Notes: generated from the sequence alone by a model not told the origin. Shown: positions 7,579 through 17,535, counted from the stretch's first letter. The stretch: 20,482 bases of DNA from Stramenopiles sp. TOSAG23-2 (GCA_900128395.1 LT649557.1:1-20482), one strand, 5' to 3'. Numbers and translations: made by a program.

Positions 7579-10500
7579 CTACAAAACTTGCATTTCCTCA
7601 TGAAATGCTTCATTATTACCAACAACTTCTTTCAATAATAAACTTAATGATTTCTCATCATATGTTTGATCAGCATTAACAGCACTCTCAATTGCTTTCA
7701 TCAACTCTGCAACAGTATTCACACGACTGTCCATTCGATGTAATATTAATTGGACTTCCAAAGATGTAATATTTTTATTCGTACTCAATGAATTTAAAAC
7801 AACATGCACAAATTTCATCGTACGATACATTTTTACTACTTCCATAACTGCAGTCATTAATTTATTTTGATCAACCAATTGTAAGCTTTTAAAGTTCATA
7901 TACAGCTTTTTTCTCGACTTTCCGTGAAAACCAGCGGCTAGACCTAATTTTTTTTTCTTTATTAAAAATCGTTGTTCTTGTTGAATTAAAGCAAATAGCT
8001 GATATAAACTTGACGCTCTACTTTGATCTTCATCAAATGCAGTGTAACGTTTCAAATGAAACGTAAAATTTGCTAATGATGCAGCAGAATCATGCCTTTT
8101 AATCTTTGGAAGAATATCTTTCTTTGTATCTGTTGAGACATGTTCAGCATCTTTTTTGTCTACGTCTTTTCTATCCACTTCCTCGTTCATTTTTACTTCC
8201 CCATTCACAGTATCACTAGAAAGTTTTGAATCTAATTGTTCGTCGTCAACAACATGATTGTGATTATGATTATCGTTTTCATTCTCAAAATCAAATTTTT
8301 CATAATCTTTTGATGGATCATAGTATGCACAGCGAAAAAATCCCCCAGTCGTCTCATCATGATCAGACCAAGGACGTAAACAATCCCAACAAAATTCATG
8401 ATTGCATTTACAAGTCATATGTTTACACCCTTCATTTTTCTCCAACCTCTCCTTGCAACCAGGTTTGGGACATAATTTCGTATTTTTCATCAACCACCCA
8501 GCAAGCAAAGCCGCATCATCATTACTTTTTGTCTTCCATCTCTTCAATTGCTCGCAAGACGCTGGTGAATGCACTATATCACCACATAAAAAACAGAAAT
8601 TATGTCCACATGTTAAACATTTCACATCATCTTTTTTTACGTAAATATCCTTTGAAATATGCAAAATACGATCACAACGTTTGTTAGGGCAATAATTAAT
8701 GAAATCTGAATTGTATTTCACGTAGGATGATAATAATTGGTTTTGATACATTTTTACCTCATTTGGTTGTGCTAATATCTCCCATACAGTTTCATCCGGT
8801 ATATAATTACAATTAGGAAACTGAGGGCATTTACATGTCACAAGGACGCGCTCACCCTCTGTTCTCGCAGCAGTTTTCAAATGTTCCGTCCAACAATCTT
8901 TACAAAATAAATGATTGCATTCTAAAGAATAAAATACACTTTTCTCTTCTAAACATACATTACAAAGAGTCGGAGTTCTTTTAATGACTTGTTTGCATGG
9001 CGAAGGTATAATAGAATCATTCACCTTTTCTGATTTATTTTTTATATTTGGTGTGGTACTGGTTATGGATAAAAGATCCATCACAACTTGATCCACATCC
9101 CATTTTAAAACATGCAATTTATATGCCACGAAACCATAAGTGATACTGTTGGAGAGTAAAGGATCTATTTTAGAACGTTTCGCTTCACTGCTACTGTTTG
9201 ACACAATGTCAAGTATATCTAAAATTTCTTTTTTTCGCACGTCTAATGATTCATTTGGTGTTTTTGGAGTACATGTTTTTACTTCATGTAGGCTCAATTT
9301 GTTCATCATGGTACCTGTGTAAACATCTTCATCATCTTCATTATCTTTCGATTCATCAATATCTGCTACTTTTTCTTCATCATCACGGTTTTTCAAGGAA
9401 GATGGATTCAATTTCACTAAAGGCTCCATATTGGTTTTATTTTCAATATTATTATTATTATCTTCAATGTTTATTTCAATATTATTGTTATTATTATTAT
9501 TATCTTCATAATTGTAATCCTGATCACTATCCTCGTAAATTATCTTTTCCGATAGGACATTACTTGTAATTTTACCACTACTGCTATCATTATCATCGTT
9601 AAATTGAAGAATCCCATACGGACCACATAAATCTACAGTACACTCGCCTGTACTACTAAGTCCATTCCACAAATACCGATGGGCGTGACCTTTAAACAAT
9701 TCTATGGCATTTTCATACCAACTAGAAATCTCATTAATCTCTTCCTTCGTTTTCCCTCTGTACAAATTAGATTTCAAGTAATATTGATCAAACAAGTCAT
9801 ATATAGTCTTGCCATCATTGCCACATAAAGCTAAAAATTTTGTGATAGAAATATCTTTCACGACATTTTTTTTAGTACCATTTGCAATGGTTTCTAATCT
9901 TAAATTGCATTGTTCAACTAATGTCTTAAATGTTTTTACATGGCCACAACTTGCAGCATGGTGAAACGCGGTTGATACTTTTGCTGCATCGGTTTGGGTT
10001 CTTAAAATTGCACCCGAGCCGCAGAGCAGTTTTATTAAACTTGCTGCCGTTTCATCACCTTTTGAACAACTAGCAGCACACATTAGTGCACTTTCATCGT
10101 TTAAATTATTCAAATTTGGATCTGCCTCTCTCATAATCAACCAATTTACTACCGCCTCATGCCCACCTTTGCATGCCAACATTAATGCTGTATCCCCATT
10201 TTTAGCAACGATTGGTTTACGTGCGATACGTACACCTTGTAATGCAAGAAACTGTGCAAATTCTGCTTTTCCATATTTACATGCTATTAAAAATGGCGTA
10301 TAACCAAAATCATCCAATACATCCACCAATGCAGGGCGTATTTCAACCATTGATTGAAGTATTTCAACATCTTTCCCATATTTACAATAGAAATGAAGTG
10401 ACGTTCCACCACCACTACTGTTACTGTTGTTACTGTTATTATTGTTATCATTATTTACAGTTAGTGAGGATGGCATTGTGTAATCCTGTGGAACCATGGC

Positions 10501-11712
10501 ATTCCCTAATACAAAAATGGCATCTTTCTTCTTAGCTAATCCAGCAATATCAAACGGCGATAGGTTATGGACACCCCTCCTCACATTCGTTCCATTTACC
10601 TTTACATTAAAATAATCCATCATATGTTGTATTAATTTACCACCGCCGATAAGCATGGATGCATAATGCAATGGTGTATACATTGTTACGTCGTTGTTCT
10701 TTCTTGCAACACTTTCATCTTGTGACGTGTTATCAATACAATCCAACTCAGATATATACCAAAGACTCAAATCAACTTCACCAATGACTACTCTTGCATT
10801 TCTTGAAGTTTGTTTCCTTTGTTTATAAATAGTTTTAGATGGCAATGAGCACTTCAGTGATAAATTTTTTTTATTCGTTTCATTAAGTTCTAGTGATAAT
10901 GTTGATGAATCAATTCGATCTTTGTAAAATTGCAATGTATGTTCCTGAACAGAACCATATGAACATTTCACATCAACTTCAATTTCGTTCAATATTTCTT
11001 TATTCAAAGTCGAATGATTTTTTGTGCTATCTTTTTTATCAATTTTATCTCCCTTTTGCGATGTTAAGTCCATTGACTTTTCTTCTGATGATGTTATTTT
11101 ATTTCTTTGCTGTTTTTTACAAGTTGATGATAGCAATGAAGCGACTTGTTTTCGTCTAATATCACCTAATTGTATAATTGCCATTCCTAACGGTACATCA
11201 GGCCAAAATGTTTTAGGTTTCCATATGGTTACACGTAATGCAGATGATGCAAAATATTTGCTTATTTCAAAAATATAGTATTGTTTCTTCCAGTCCAATG
11301 TTACTTTTTTCGGTGATATTTTAATACTCCCAGTTGCTTGTTCTACTTTACTAGGGTCACATTTAAATTTTTGTGAATCCATCGCTAATGTTAAATAATA
11401 TTTACCTTTTGGTGCGGGTTTTAAATATTTTTCAAATAATGTGGATTCTTTTAAATTTATGTACAAAAGCGCACGTTTCTTTGGACGATTATTTTGACGA
11501 CTATTATTACCAAAACGATTGTTAGTTTCATGATTACGACGACGTCGTAAAGGTGATCGCAACCCCCCTCGATGCCTATCTTGATTATTATTATTGATAT
11601 TAATATCAATAAAGTCCGGGTCATTATTATTTAAACATTGCTCTACATGTAAATCAATTTGATGTCGTGTAAATGTTCGTCCACATATTGGACATGGAAA
11701 TCGCTGTGCCAT
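7579..11712 (-). CDS. RBR (Ariadne-type) E3 ubiquitin ligase with UBZ-like finger and ankyrin repeats
   Basis: The 1377-aa protein starts at MAQRFPC. Upstream in-frame codons to 12006 are low-complexity AT-rich sequence and are left out. Order of domains: a CCHC finger of UBZ4/C2HC type (C7, C10, H22, C26); a basic linker; an unassigned beta-rich region of about residues 70-190; ankyrin repeats about 345-610; an acidic Asn-rich linker; a UBA-like helix region; then RING1 from C917 (CNVC...CNHLFC), the IBR (CLTCGHNFCFLC) and RING2 (CPKPGC...CWDC). The catalytic cysteine expected in NEGCKHM is present at C1096, so thioester transfer should be possible. The C-terminal helices are compatible with an Ariadne domain. 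Role by family: attaches ubiquitin to substrates, probably chosen by the ankyrin repeats, while the finger may bind ubiquitin. No intron is needed over 4.1 kb. Confidence 0.92.
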   Translation of the reverse strand: MAQRFPCPICGRTFTRHQIDLHVEQCLNNNDPDFIDININNNNQDRHRGGLRSPLRRRRNHETNNRFGNNSRQNNRPKKRALLYINLKESTLFEKYLKPAPKGKYYLTLAMDSQKFKCDPSKVEQATGSIKISPKKVTLDWKKQYYIFEISKYFASSALRVTIWKPKTFWPDVPLGMAIIQLGDIRRKQVASLLSSTCKKQQRNKITSSEEKSMDLTSQKGDKIDKKDSTKNHSTLNKEILNEIEVDVKCSYGSVQEHTLQFYKDRIDSSTLSLELNETNKKNLSLKCSLPSKTIYKQRKQTSRNARVVIGEVDLSLWYISELDCIDNTSQDESVARKNNDVTMYTPLHYASMLIGGGKLIQHMMDYFNVKVNGTNVRRGVHNLSPFDIAGLAKKKDAIFVLGNAMVPQDYTMPSSLTVNNDNNNNSNNSNSSGGGTSLHFYCKYGKDVEILQSMVEIRPALVDVLDDFGYTPFLIACKYGKAEFAQFLALQGVRIARKPIVAKNGDTALMLACKGGHEAVVNWLIMREADPNLNNLNDESALMCAASCSKGDETAASLIKLLCGSGAILRTQTDAAKVSTAFHHAASCGHVKTFKTLVEQCNLRLETIANGTKKNVVKDISITKFLALCGNDGKTIYDLFDQYYLKSNLYRGKTKEEINEISSWYENAIELFKGHAHRYLWNGLSSTGECTVDLCGPYGILQFNDDNDSSSGKITSNVLSEKIIYEDSDQDYNYEDNNNNNNNIEINIEDNNNNIENKTNMEPLVKLNPSSLKNRDDEEKVADIDESKDNEDDEDVYTGTMMNKLSLHEVKTCTPKTPNESLDVRKKEILDILDIVSNSSSEAKRSKIDPLLSNSITYGFVAYKLHVLKWDVDQVVMDLLSITSTTPNIKNKSEKVNDSIIPSPCKQVIKRTPTLCNVCLEEKSVFYSLECNHLFCKDCWTEHLKTAARTEGERVLVTCKCPQFPNCNYIPDETVWEILAQPNEVKMYQNQLLSSYVKYNSDFINYCPNKRCDRILHISKDIYVKKDDVKCLTCGHNFCFLCGDIVHSPASCEQLKRWKTKSNDDAALLAGWLMKNTKLCPKPGCKERLEKNEGCKHMTCKCNHEFCWDCLRPWSDHDETTGGFFRCAYYDPSKDYEKFDFENENDNHNHNHVVDDEQLDSKLSSDTVNGEVKMNEEVDRKDVDKKDAEHVSTDTKKDILPKIKRHDSAASLANFTFHLKRYTAFDEDQSRASSLYQLFALIQQEQRFLIKKKKLGLAAGFHGKSRKKLYMNFKSLQLVDQNKLMTAVMEVVKMYRTMKFVHVVLNSLSTNKNITSLEVQLILHRMDSRVNTVAELMKAIESAVNADQTYDEKSLSLLLKEVVGNNEAFHEEMQVL

Positions 11713-11719
11713 TTGTACC

Positions 11720-11750
<31 letters not shown>

Positions 11751-12416
11751 TTAATATAAAATCGACGAATAATATTCTTATCAATATATATACTGTATAG
11801 ACAGATAGATATAGATATATAGATATTCTGTATATATACAGAGAAAATGTTTTGCTTACTTTTTTTAAAAATATATAAAGTATATATAATTGTATACTAA
11901 GATTGCGATTTTTAGAAATTTTTCCTTCGGTGAAGGAGAATTTAATTCGGCTTCGACTAAAAAAAAAATGTTGATGGAGGAGCAGGGGAGCTTTTTTCAG
12001 TGTCATGTAGTGCTATTATTGAAATTATTAGTACACCCTCTAAAAAACTGTAAACTGTTACACTTTTAACACTATTCACTATGGGGAAAATATTCATATT
12101 TTTTTCTATATTTTCGGATATTTTGCTATTTTTTTCAATTATACAGGAGTACGTTGCATTATAGTAAGAAAAATAAAATTGGCATTTTAGAAAACGATAT
12201 ATATTTCCCATAGTGAATAGTGTTATTAATAATTTGTTTGAGAGTATATTTAAACGTTACACTCCAATAAAATAAACCCATATATAAATTATAAGATGTA
12301 ATAAATATATATCCAAATGTTATAATATACATGTATGAGGAGGCATGTTGATAAATATCTAGATGTGATCGCATATAAAGAACGATAGAAACATACATAA
12401 GACAAATTTAATTACG
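11713..12416. other. Divergent intergenic region (RBR gene / small Asn-rich gene)
   Basis: The region separates two divergently transcribed genes and must contain both promoters. Next to the RBR start there is a (TA)n tract (11729-11750) and ATAGATA-type repeats at 11803-11825. The MITE-like element at 12069-12223 occupies the middle. No gene is visible. Confidence 0.5.
12069..12223. mobile_element. MITE-like element, 155 bp, TA target duplication
   Basis: Perfect 17-bp terminal inverted repeats (ACACTATTCACTATGGG) bound the element, extending imperfectly to about 25 bp with A/T-rich sequence. It is flanked by TA on both sides (12067-12068 and 12224-12225), as expected for a Tc1/mariner-type insertion. 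The interior is AT-rich and non-coding. Termini beginning CACTA could also suggest a CACTA-type element, but the 3-bp flanks (TAA and TTA) do not match directly. A second copy is not seen in the window. Confidence 0.55.
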
Positions 12417-12704
12417 ATGGAATTTTCACCGTCACCGAAAAAAAAAAATAGCCCAATGGTTGGGGAAATAAAACATGAATTGGGAATGTTTAAAAGCAAC
12501 AATAATGAGGATAATAATAATAATAATAATAATACAAGTGGTGCTTCAGAAAAAGAAGAGAATGTGGATTTATTCGTTTCAGGAATGACATTAGATACAT
12601 ACATGTCAAATGTAGTGATGAAAGGACCTATACCTGAAGTATGTGGCATAGGAAATTCGAAAGGGATGGCTTTTACACCACCAAAAAAGCAAAAGCAACG
12701 TTGA
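12417..12704 (+). CDS. Small Asn-rich protein, 95 aa, function unknown
   Basis: The frame starts with ATGG in good initiation context and ends at TGA 12702-12704. The product has an Asp/Asn run at residues 30-39, several Ser-Pro or Thr-Pro sites near both ends (FSPSPKKK at the start, FTPPKKQKQR at the end), and Lys-rich patches that could act as nuclear localisation signals. The central part (LFVSGMTLDTYMSNVVMKG) looks folded or peptide-like rather than random. I recognise no family. The Asn run is encoded by AAT repeats, which are prone to length change. The stop codon is followed almost at once by the triplicated 3' flank. A real short gene is likely because codon use matches its neighbours, but a longer spliced gene cannot be excluded. 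Confidence 0.6.
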   Translation: MEFSPSPKKKNSPMVGEIKHELGMFKSNNNEDNNNNNNNTSGASEKEENVDLFVSGMTLDTYMSNVVMKGPIPEVCGIGNSKGMAFTPPKKQKQR

Positions 12705-12705
12705 A

Positions 12706-13355
12706 TGCATCAATAATTGTAAAATTCAACTAAAAAAATGGTGATGGACAAAAAAAAAATAAAAAATGTTTTGTGTATGTTTAAAAACATTTAGTTTAGT
12801 ACATAATATATGTATCAAAGATACTAAATACACATAGAATAATGACACAGTGTAAAAAATAAAAATTTGTATAGACCCCCCAATTACGACATACTTTCTT
12901 CATTGAATTGTGCATCAATAATTGTAAAATTCAACTAAAAAAATGGTGATGGACAAAAAAAAAATAAAAAATGTTTTGTGTATGTTTAAAAACATTTAGT
13001 TTAGTACATAATATATGTATCAAAGATACTAAATACACATAGAATAATGACACAGTGTAAAAAATAAAAATTTGTATAGACCCCCCAATTACGACATACT
13101 TTCTTCATTGAATTGAAAATATATCAATTTCAATGGTATTTAATGCATCAATAATTGTAAAATTCAACTAAAAAAATGGTGATGGACAAAAAAAAAAATA
13201 TAAAAAACATTTTGTTTATGTTTAAAAACATTTACGTAGTCAGTTAATAATATCTCTAAAGATACTAAATACACATAGAACAGAGACAAACTATGTCAAA
13301 AATAAAAATTTGTACGAGTGCATAAATCCCCCAATTACGACATACTTTCTTCATT
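12706..13355. repeat. Triplicated 3' flank of the small gene (205-bp units)
   Basis: Copy 1 (12706-12910) and copy 2 (12911-13115) are identical over 205 bases. Copy 3 (13144 to about 13355) is diverged, with substitutions and small indels, and lies after a 28-bp spacer. Each copy starts TGCATCAATAATTG just after the stop codon and ends with ATTACGACATACTTTCTTC. Copies 1 and 2 contain a hairpin with AAATGTTTT and AAAACATTT arms. The unit therefore looks like the gene's own 3' untranslated/terminator region, duplicated at least twice. Confidence 0.93.
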
Positions 13356-13746
13356 CATATGATATACAGACAATATTTAAACTCATAAAAGTCATGTGTG
13401 AAATCCCATTTTTTTGTGCAATGCTATTTACATATTAAAGTGACATTTTATACTTATTAGACTATGAATAGAGTGTCCAAAATCTGAAAAATCCTGATAA
13501 AAAAACGATGAAATTTTGAGGCTGAGTCACGCCTCCCTTCTCCCTCTGTCGTAGCTTTGCAAAAAGAATTCTTTTTGAGCTTTGTTTCCTTTGCCGGTCG
13601 CTTTTTTGTTGTGCTGACTTCTTTCTCACCAGATGCGTATCTAAAATGTTGAATATACATATACATATAGATAGAAAACATGATATTGTATTACCCGTTC
13701 AGATCTTTTACATATTGTTGAAAATAGTAACAGAAACAAGTCAACA
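13356..13746. other. 5' flank of the multi-pass protein gene
   Basis: No gene is supported. A moderately GC-rich patch lies at 13515-13640. The 74-codon open frame on the - strand there has no domain or signal. The last 60 bases before the ATG at 13747 are AT-rich. Confidence 0.4.
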
Positions 13747-14607
13747 ATGATGGCAAATTTATCAACATTAATTTTTTTATTTTATGCATTCGTCGCAGGT
13801 AGTTTAACTTTCATCACTGGAAGACGACTTTTGAAAGAATGGAGTTCGCCGGATATGGATGTTATGCATATTGCTTGTCGTATTGGCATTTTATTTCTTA
13901 CAGGAGGAACGTTACTGGATAATTCACGTACTTTTTTTGGCACCCTTGATTTATTTCCTGTGGATAACTTTATGAACGTCACAGTAGCATGGTTTTGCGT
14001 GTTAAACCATCAAGTATTAGCTGCATTTACACTTTTTACACCTTCATATTTTGTACATCATGTTACAACAGGTGAACGTACAAAATATTATATCAAAATT
14101 GGTACAACCGCGTGCGCTGCACTTCTATTTTTAATTAATGGATATGGCTTTTTATCGAAACAACCAAATCCATTATTAATAAAATCAGAATGCGAGGAAA
14201 TTGATGGACTTTATATGACATTATCACCAAGCAAAAAAGTTCCAAATTCATTGCTATGTGTGTTTGCATATCAATTTGCAATGATTGGATGTGGTATATT
14301 TTTGATTGTAAAACGTCAAGGTTGCTGCTGCTGCAACTTATCTACATTAAGAAGTTGGGAATTGGCATTTTTTATAGCTAATTTTGCATGTTTACCAGGA
14401 CAAGCGTTGTTAACATCTTTAGGTCCATATTATCGATGTTATGGTAGTAATTTTTGGGAACAAGTAACATTTGCTTCTGCAGTATATGTTGATTATATTT
14501 TCAGTGAGGAAATGAATGGAAAAGATAGTGATATTTCACCTCTTGAAGAATCTTTAGTTGAAGGTAATTATATTCCATTAAATGATGATAAATCTGAACG
14601 TGTATAA
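13747..14607 (+). CDS. Multi-pass membrane protein, about seven helices, family unknown
   Basis: The 286-aa product has hydrophobic segments near residues 5-25, 41-58, 77-103, 115-135, 168-188, 203-225 and probably 236-250. The N-terminus is short, and the tail is acidic, with EESLVEG followed by DDKSERV, the former resembling a dileucine-type sorting signal. A CCCC run sits just after the fifth helix on the predicted soluble side and could be lipid-modified or metal-binding. Polar and charged residues inside helices (DN in helix 2, NHQ in helix 3) hint at a functional core. I could not match it to a known receptor or transporter family. It starts with two Met codons; the first is used. It converges with the JmjC gene. 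Confidence 0.85.
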   Translation: MMANLSTLIFLFYAFVAGSLTFITGRRLLKEWSSPDMDVMHIACRIGILFLTGGTLLDNSRTFFGTLDLFPVDNFMNVTVAWFCVLNHQVLAAFTLFTPSYFVHHVTTGERTKYYIKIGTTACAALLFLINGYGFLSKQPNPLLIKSECEEIDGLYMTLSPSKKVPNSLLCVFAYQFAMIGCGIFLIVKRQGCCCCNLSTLRSWELAFFIANFACLPGQALLTSLGPYYRCYGSNFWEQVTFASAVYVDYIFSEEMNGKDSDISPLEESLVEGNYIPLNDDKSERV

Positions 14608-14975
14608 GAAAGAAAGGGGGGAAGGAGAGAGGGAGAAAGAGAATTACATCTCTCTCTCGTTTTAATTTTCATATATATTATATTATATATATAATTTAAC
14701 TTCCGGGAGTAAAAGAAATTTATATAAATATACGAAGTATGAGTAAGAGAAATAATATATCAGTTATTTTATTCTTTTGAAGAGTAGGAATTATCATGAG
14801 TAAATAATTAAAATAAATTAATGCGTAAATTAAATCATTACGAATATATTATTGAATAATTTTACTTTTATAAGCGGTTAACAGCAAACAAAACAAATAA
14901 AATTGACCAAATATTTAAAAATCACGCCGCTTGTTTTTTTATTATTTCGTACATCACACCCCTCGACATCTCACC
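14608..14975. other. Spacer between convergent genes
   Basis: The spacer begins with a purine-rich GA stretch (14608-14645) that pairs partly with a TCTCTCTC segment just after it, then becomes AT-rich. It presumably holds the 3' untranslated regions of the multi-pass protein and JmjC genes. No gene is seen. Confidence 0.45.
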
Positions 14976-17219
14976 TCAACCAGTATACAAATGTGCCATT
15001 CCAATGGAATCTTTTGTATAAATAACTCCATGTCCCCACATATCTGGGACGTAAATAATATCCCCAGGTTGTTGCCTACATTGCAATGGATAAACCCCAC
15101 GCTGATTTAGAAGGGGTAAATCCTCACGAAACCAATCATGTACATGCTTTGTACTGTAAAATGCAACTGACGGTGGAAACAACAGCCACAATTTTTCTCC
15201 AAAAACTAATAAATTCAATGCGCTGTTATGAAAATGTGGAGATGCTCCTGTTTTTGCTGGTGCAATCATAAACTGATAGTTGTTAAAAGAAAACAATCCT
15301 TTACTATTCTTTTCTAGCATGTAATTATAAAAATCAAACTTTTTAAAGTCTTCATCATATATTGATTTAGCTTGATCATCAATTTTCGTATCAACAAGCC
15401 ATACAGGCAATTCATCATCTTCTGTACCTTCTTCTTGATAATAATACAAATCTTTCTCATCGTCATCATTATTATTATCATCATTATCAATATTATTCAT
15501 ATAGTCTAAATATTCACCCATTTTCATCTTAAATGATTTTGGAGAAGTTGTTTTCGTACGTGCATAAACACTAAAGGATACATCCCCATATTCGTTCTTC
15601 AAATTGTCCCTAGTCCATTTATTAAACGCTGGCCAATTTATCACATCGTCTAATTTACGAAGCAAAACAGGCTTTTGTTCTTTAAAATAGTTTGGAAAAA
15701 GTGTTTTATTCTCATCTGTAAGTATATCTAAGTCGCAATGTTGCTCTGGTAAATTTTTCACACTAAGTTGCGAATTTGAACGCCATCCACCAATACGCTG
15801 TTCCGTATCTATTTGTGCATTGCTTAAAACTTCAAACGAAACAGATTCTTTACGGCCAACATGTGATGATGTATTCGTAACATCCGAGTTGCTATTATAA
15901 TGTATAATTTTTCTACGTGGTTTTTTCATTTTCATTTTTTCATCATCATCATTATGTATAATTAATTGTGACTCGATTATAAACTTTTGTACATTTACAT
16001 GTCCACCAATAGCTGCATTTTCAAACACAGTGCGACCATATGTATTTTCCTTCTTCATAGTTTTTTTTAATTTGTTACTGTCATTATCATCATTAAAATA
16101 CTTAACAAGTAACTTGATCGCATTAAGATTACCATAATATGCAGCCATATGCATTGGTGTATTTAATAGTTTATCAGTCAATGTGTACCTACAACCAGCT
16201 TGTAATAATGGCAACAAAACATTTTCTTCATGCCATTTAAATAAAATATTATCTAATTTTGTACGATTGTATGATGTTGAATTCCAAAGCAGAAGATTAT
16301 CATCATCATCATTATTATAAAGTTTCGCTTTTAAATCAATTAATTCAAATGAATTATGTAATTCGCTGTTTGGAAATTTTTGTAATAAATCAACAGGAAC
16401 AGCAACATTACCATGTTTTGTTAACCATTTCGAGGCACGTATTAATAGCCAGCTTGTATCAAGTGCAATATTTAAAAGAGGACGACCACCTGGATCTCGA
16501 ACATGTAATGATGGCATATAATATTTTTTATCAGTAAATAATTTAATCGCTCTTACATTAAAATTTTTCAATGCGAGCAATATTGGTACATCTTGCTTAT
16601 AATTAGCTCTGTCTAAGAGACTTGAATCTTTAAGCCTTGTTAAAATTGCAATTAAGGCCTTTTCATGCCCATTAGAATCTTTAATACGACGTGGTAACTC
16701 CATATTTTTCGGTTTACCATGCATATTTAAAAACAAATAATTCCATCCATCCAATATTGCATGTATCGCATTATTACCTTGATTATCAGTTAAGGATGGA
16801 TTTGCACCATTAGCTAATAAATATTCCACCGTTTTATAGTAACCTGCCCAACATGCTGCATGTAGCATTGTTCCACCCGTTTTTTTATTTGCTTCATTAA
16901 TATCAAACGTGCCTTTAGCATTTTTAAAAATTGCTTTCAAAATTTTATCTTCCCCTCTTAAGGTTGCTGCAAATGCATATGAACCAAAATGCAAAGTATC
17001 TTTATATCGATGAGCTTTTTTAGCTAATTTTACCGCTTTTGATACTGGCCCAGTTTGCACAGCTAATTGAAAATCTTTTGCAAATTTAACCATCGCATTA
17101 TGACGCTTCGATGCAGATTGTTTTCGTCGTTTTGGTCTACCATCCACATATAATACTAATAATATACACATGAAAAATGTAAGAAGACAAATGTTGCACA
17201 TTATATTTATTTTTTTCAT
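14976..17219 (-). CDS. Secretory/ER ankyrin-JmjC protein, JMJD8-like
   Basis: The 747-aa protein opens with a signal peptide (hydrophobic residues 7-25, cleavage likely near VDG). Ankyrin repeats are seen at about 115-150 (GGTMLHAACWAGYYKTVEYL) and 350-415, with degenerate repeats between. The C-terminal part from about 515 is a JmjC fold: PVLLRKL at its start, then SPHFHNSALN with H662 and H664, the GEKLWLLFPP strand, DWF, and PGDIIYVPDMWGHGV with H730. The usual HxD iron motif is HxH here, as I recall for JMJD8. That family is lumenal, with unclear or absent oxygenase activity. The protein ends soon after the last strand, as JMJD8 does. A hydrophilic Asp/Asn insert lies at about 580-600. 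A lumenal location fits the signal peptide. No KDEL-type signal is present (end HLYTG). Confidence 0.85.
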   Translation of the reverse strand: MKKINIMCNICLLTFFMCILLVLYVDGRPKRRKQSASKRHNAMVKFAKDFQLAVQTGPVSKAVKLAKKAHRYKDTLHFGSYAFAATLRGEDKILKAIFKNAKGTFDINEANKKTGGTMLHAACWAGYYKTVEYLLANGANPSLTDNQGNNAIHAILDGWNYLFLNMHGKPKNMELPRRIKDSNGHEKALIAILTRLKDSSLLDRANYKQDVPILLALKNFNVRAIKLFTDKKYYMPSLHVRDPGGRPLLNIALDTSWLLIRASKWLTKHGNVAVPVDLLQKFPNSELHNSFELIDLKAKLYNNDDDDNLLLWNSTSYNRTKLDNILFKWHEENVLLPLLQAGCRYTLTDKLLNTPMHMAAYYGNLNAIKLLVKYFNDDNDSNKLKKTMKKENTYGRTVFENAAIGGHVNVQKFIIESQLIIHNDDDEKMKMKKPRRKIIHYNSNSDVTNTSSHVGRKESVSFEVLSNAQIDTEQRIGGWRSNSQLSVKNLPEQHCDLDILTDENKTLFPNYFKEQKPVLLRKLDDVINWPAFNKWTRDNLKNEYGDVSFSVYARTKTTSPKSFKMKMGEYLDYMNNIDNDDNNNDDDEKDLYYYQEEGTEDDELPVWLVDTKIDDQAKSIYDEDFKKFDFYNYMLEKNSKGLFSFNNYQFMIAPAKTGASPHFHNSALNLLVFGEKLWLLFPPSVAFYSTKHVHDWFREDLPLLNQRGVYPLQCRQQPGDIIYVPDMWGHGVIYTKDSIGMAHLYTG

Positions 17220-17535
17220 TTGTATATTTTATTATAATTATAATTATATAAATGAATAGATAATTTTTATGTATATATATATATATATATATATACTTCC
17301 AGAGGGGAGAAAAGGATAGCAAGTATTATGTTTTGAAAAATAAAGATTTGGTTTGAATTGATTACTGTGATATATCGTATCGTTTGATACACACATAAAG
17401 TCTAAATATCACACATATATGTTCTGTAGAATATTATTATTTATATTTATAAATTTATAGTTTGTAGTACTACATACAGATAATAATAATAATAATATCT
17501 GTAATAAACAAAATACTATTAATACTATAATATTT
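17220..17535. other. Spacer upstream of the JmjC gene and downstream of the channel gene
   Basis: AT-rich, with a (TA)n microsatellite at 17272-17295 and an AAT repeat at 17480-17498. It should hold the JmjC promoter and the channel gene's 3' untranslated region; no specific element can be named. Confidence 0.45.

Noticed and set aside
11713..12006. N-terminal extension of the RBR protein to an upstream Met
   Set aside because: The extra codons translate (TA)n and other low-complexity DNA into Ile/Tyr/Leu-rich sequence, while MAQRFPC at 11712 directly starts the zinc finger.
13457..13681. 74-codon open frame on the - strand upstream of the multi-pass gene
   Set aside because: Low-complexity ends and no recognisable feature; it would overlap the likely promoter.
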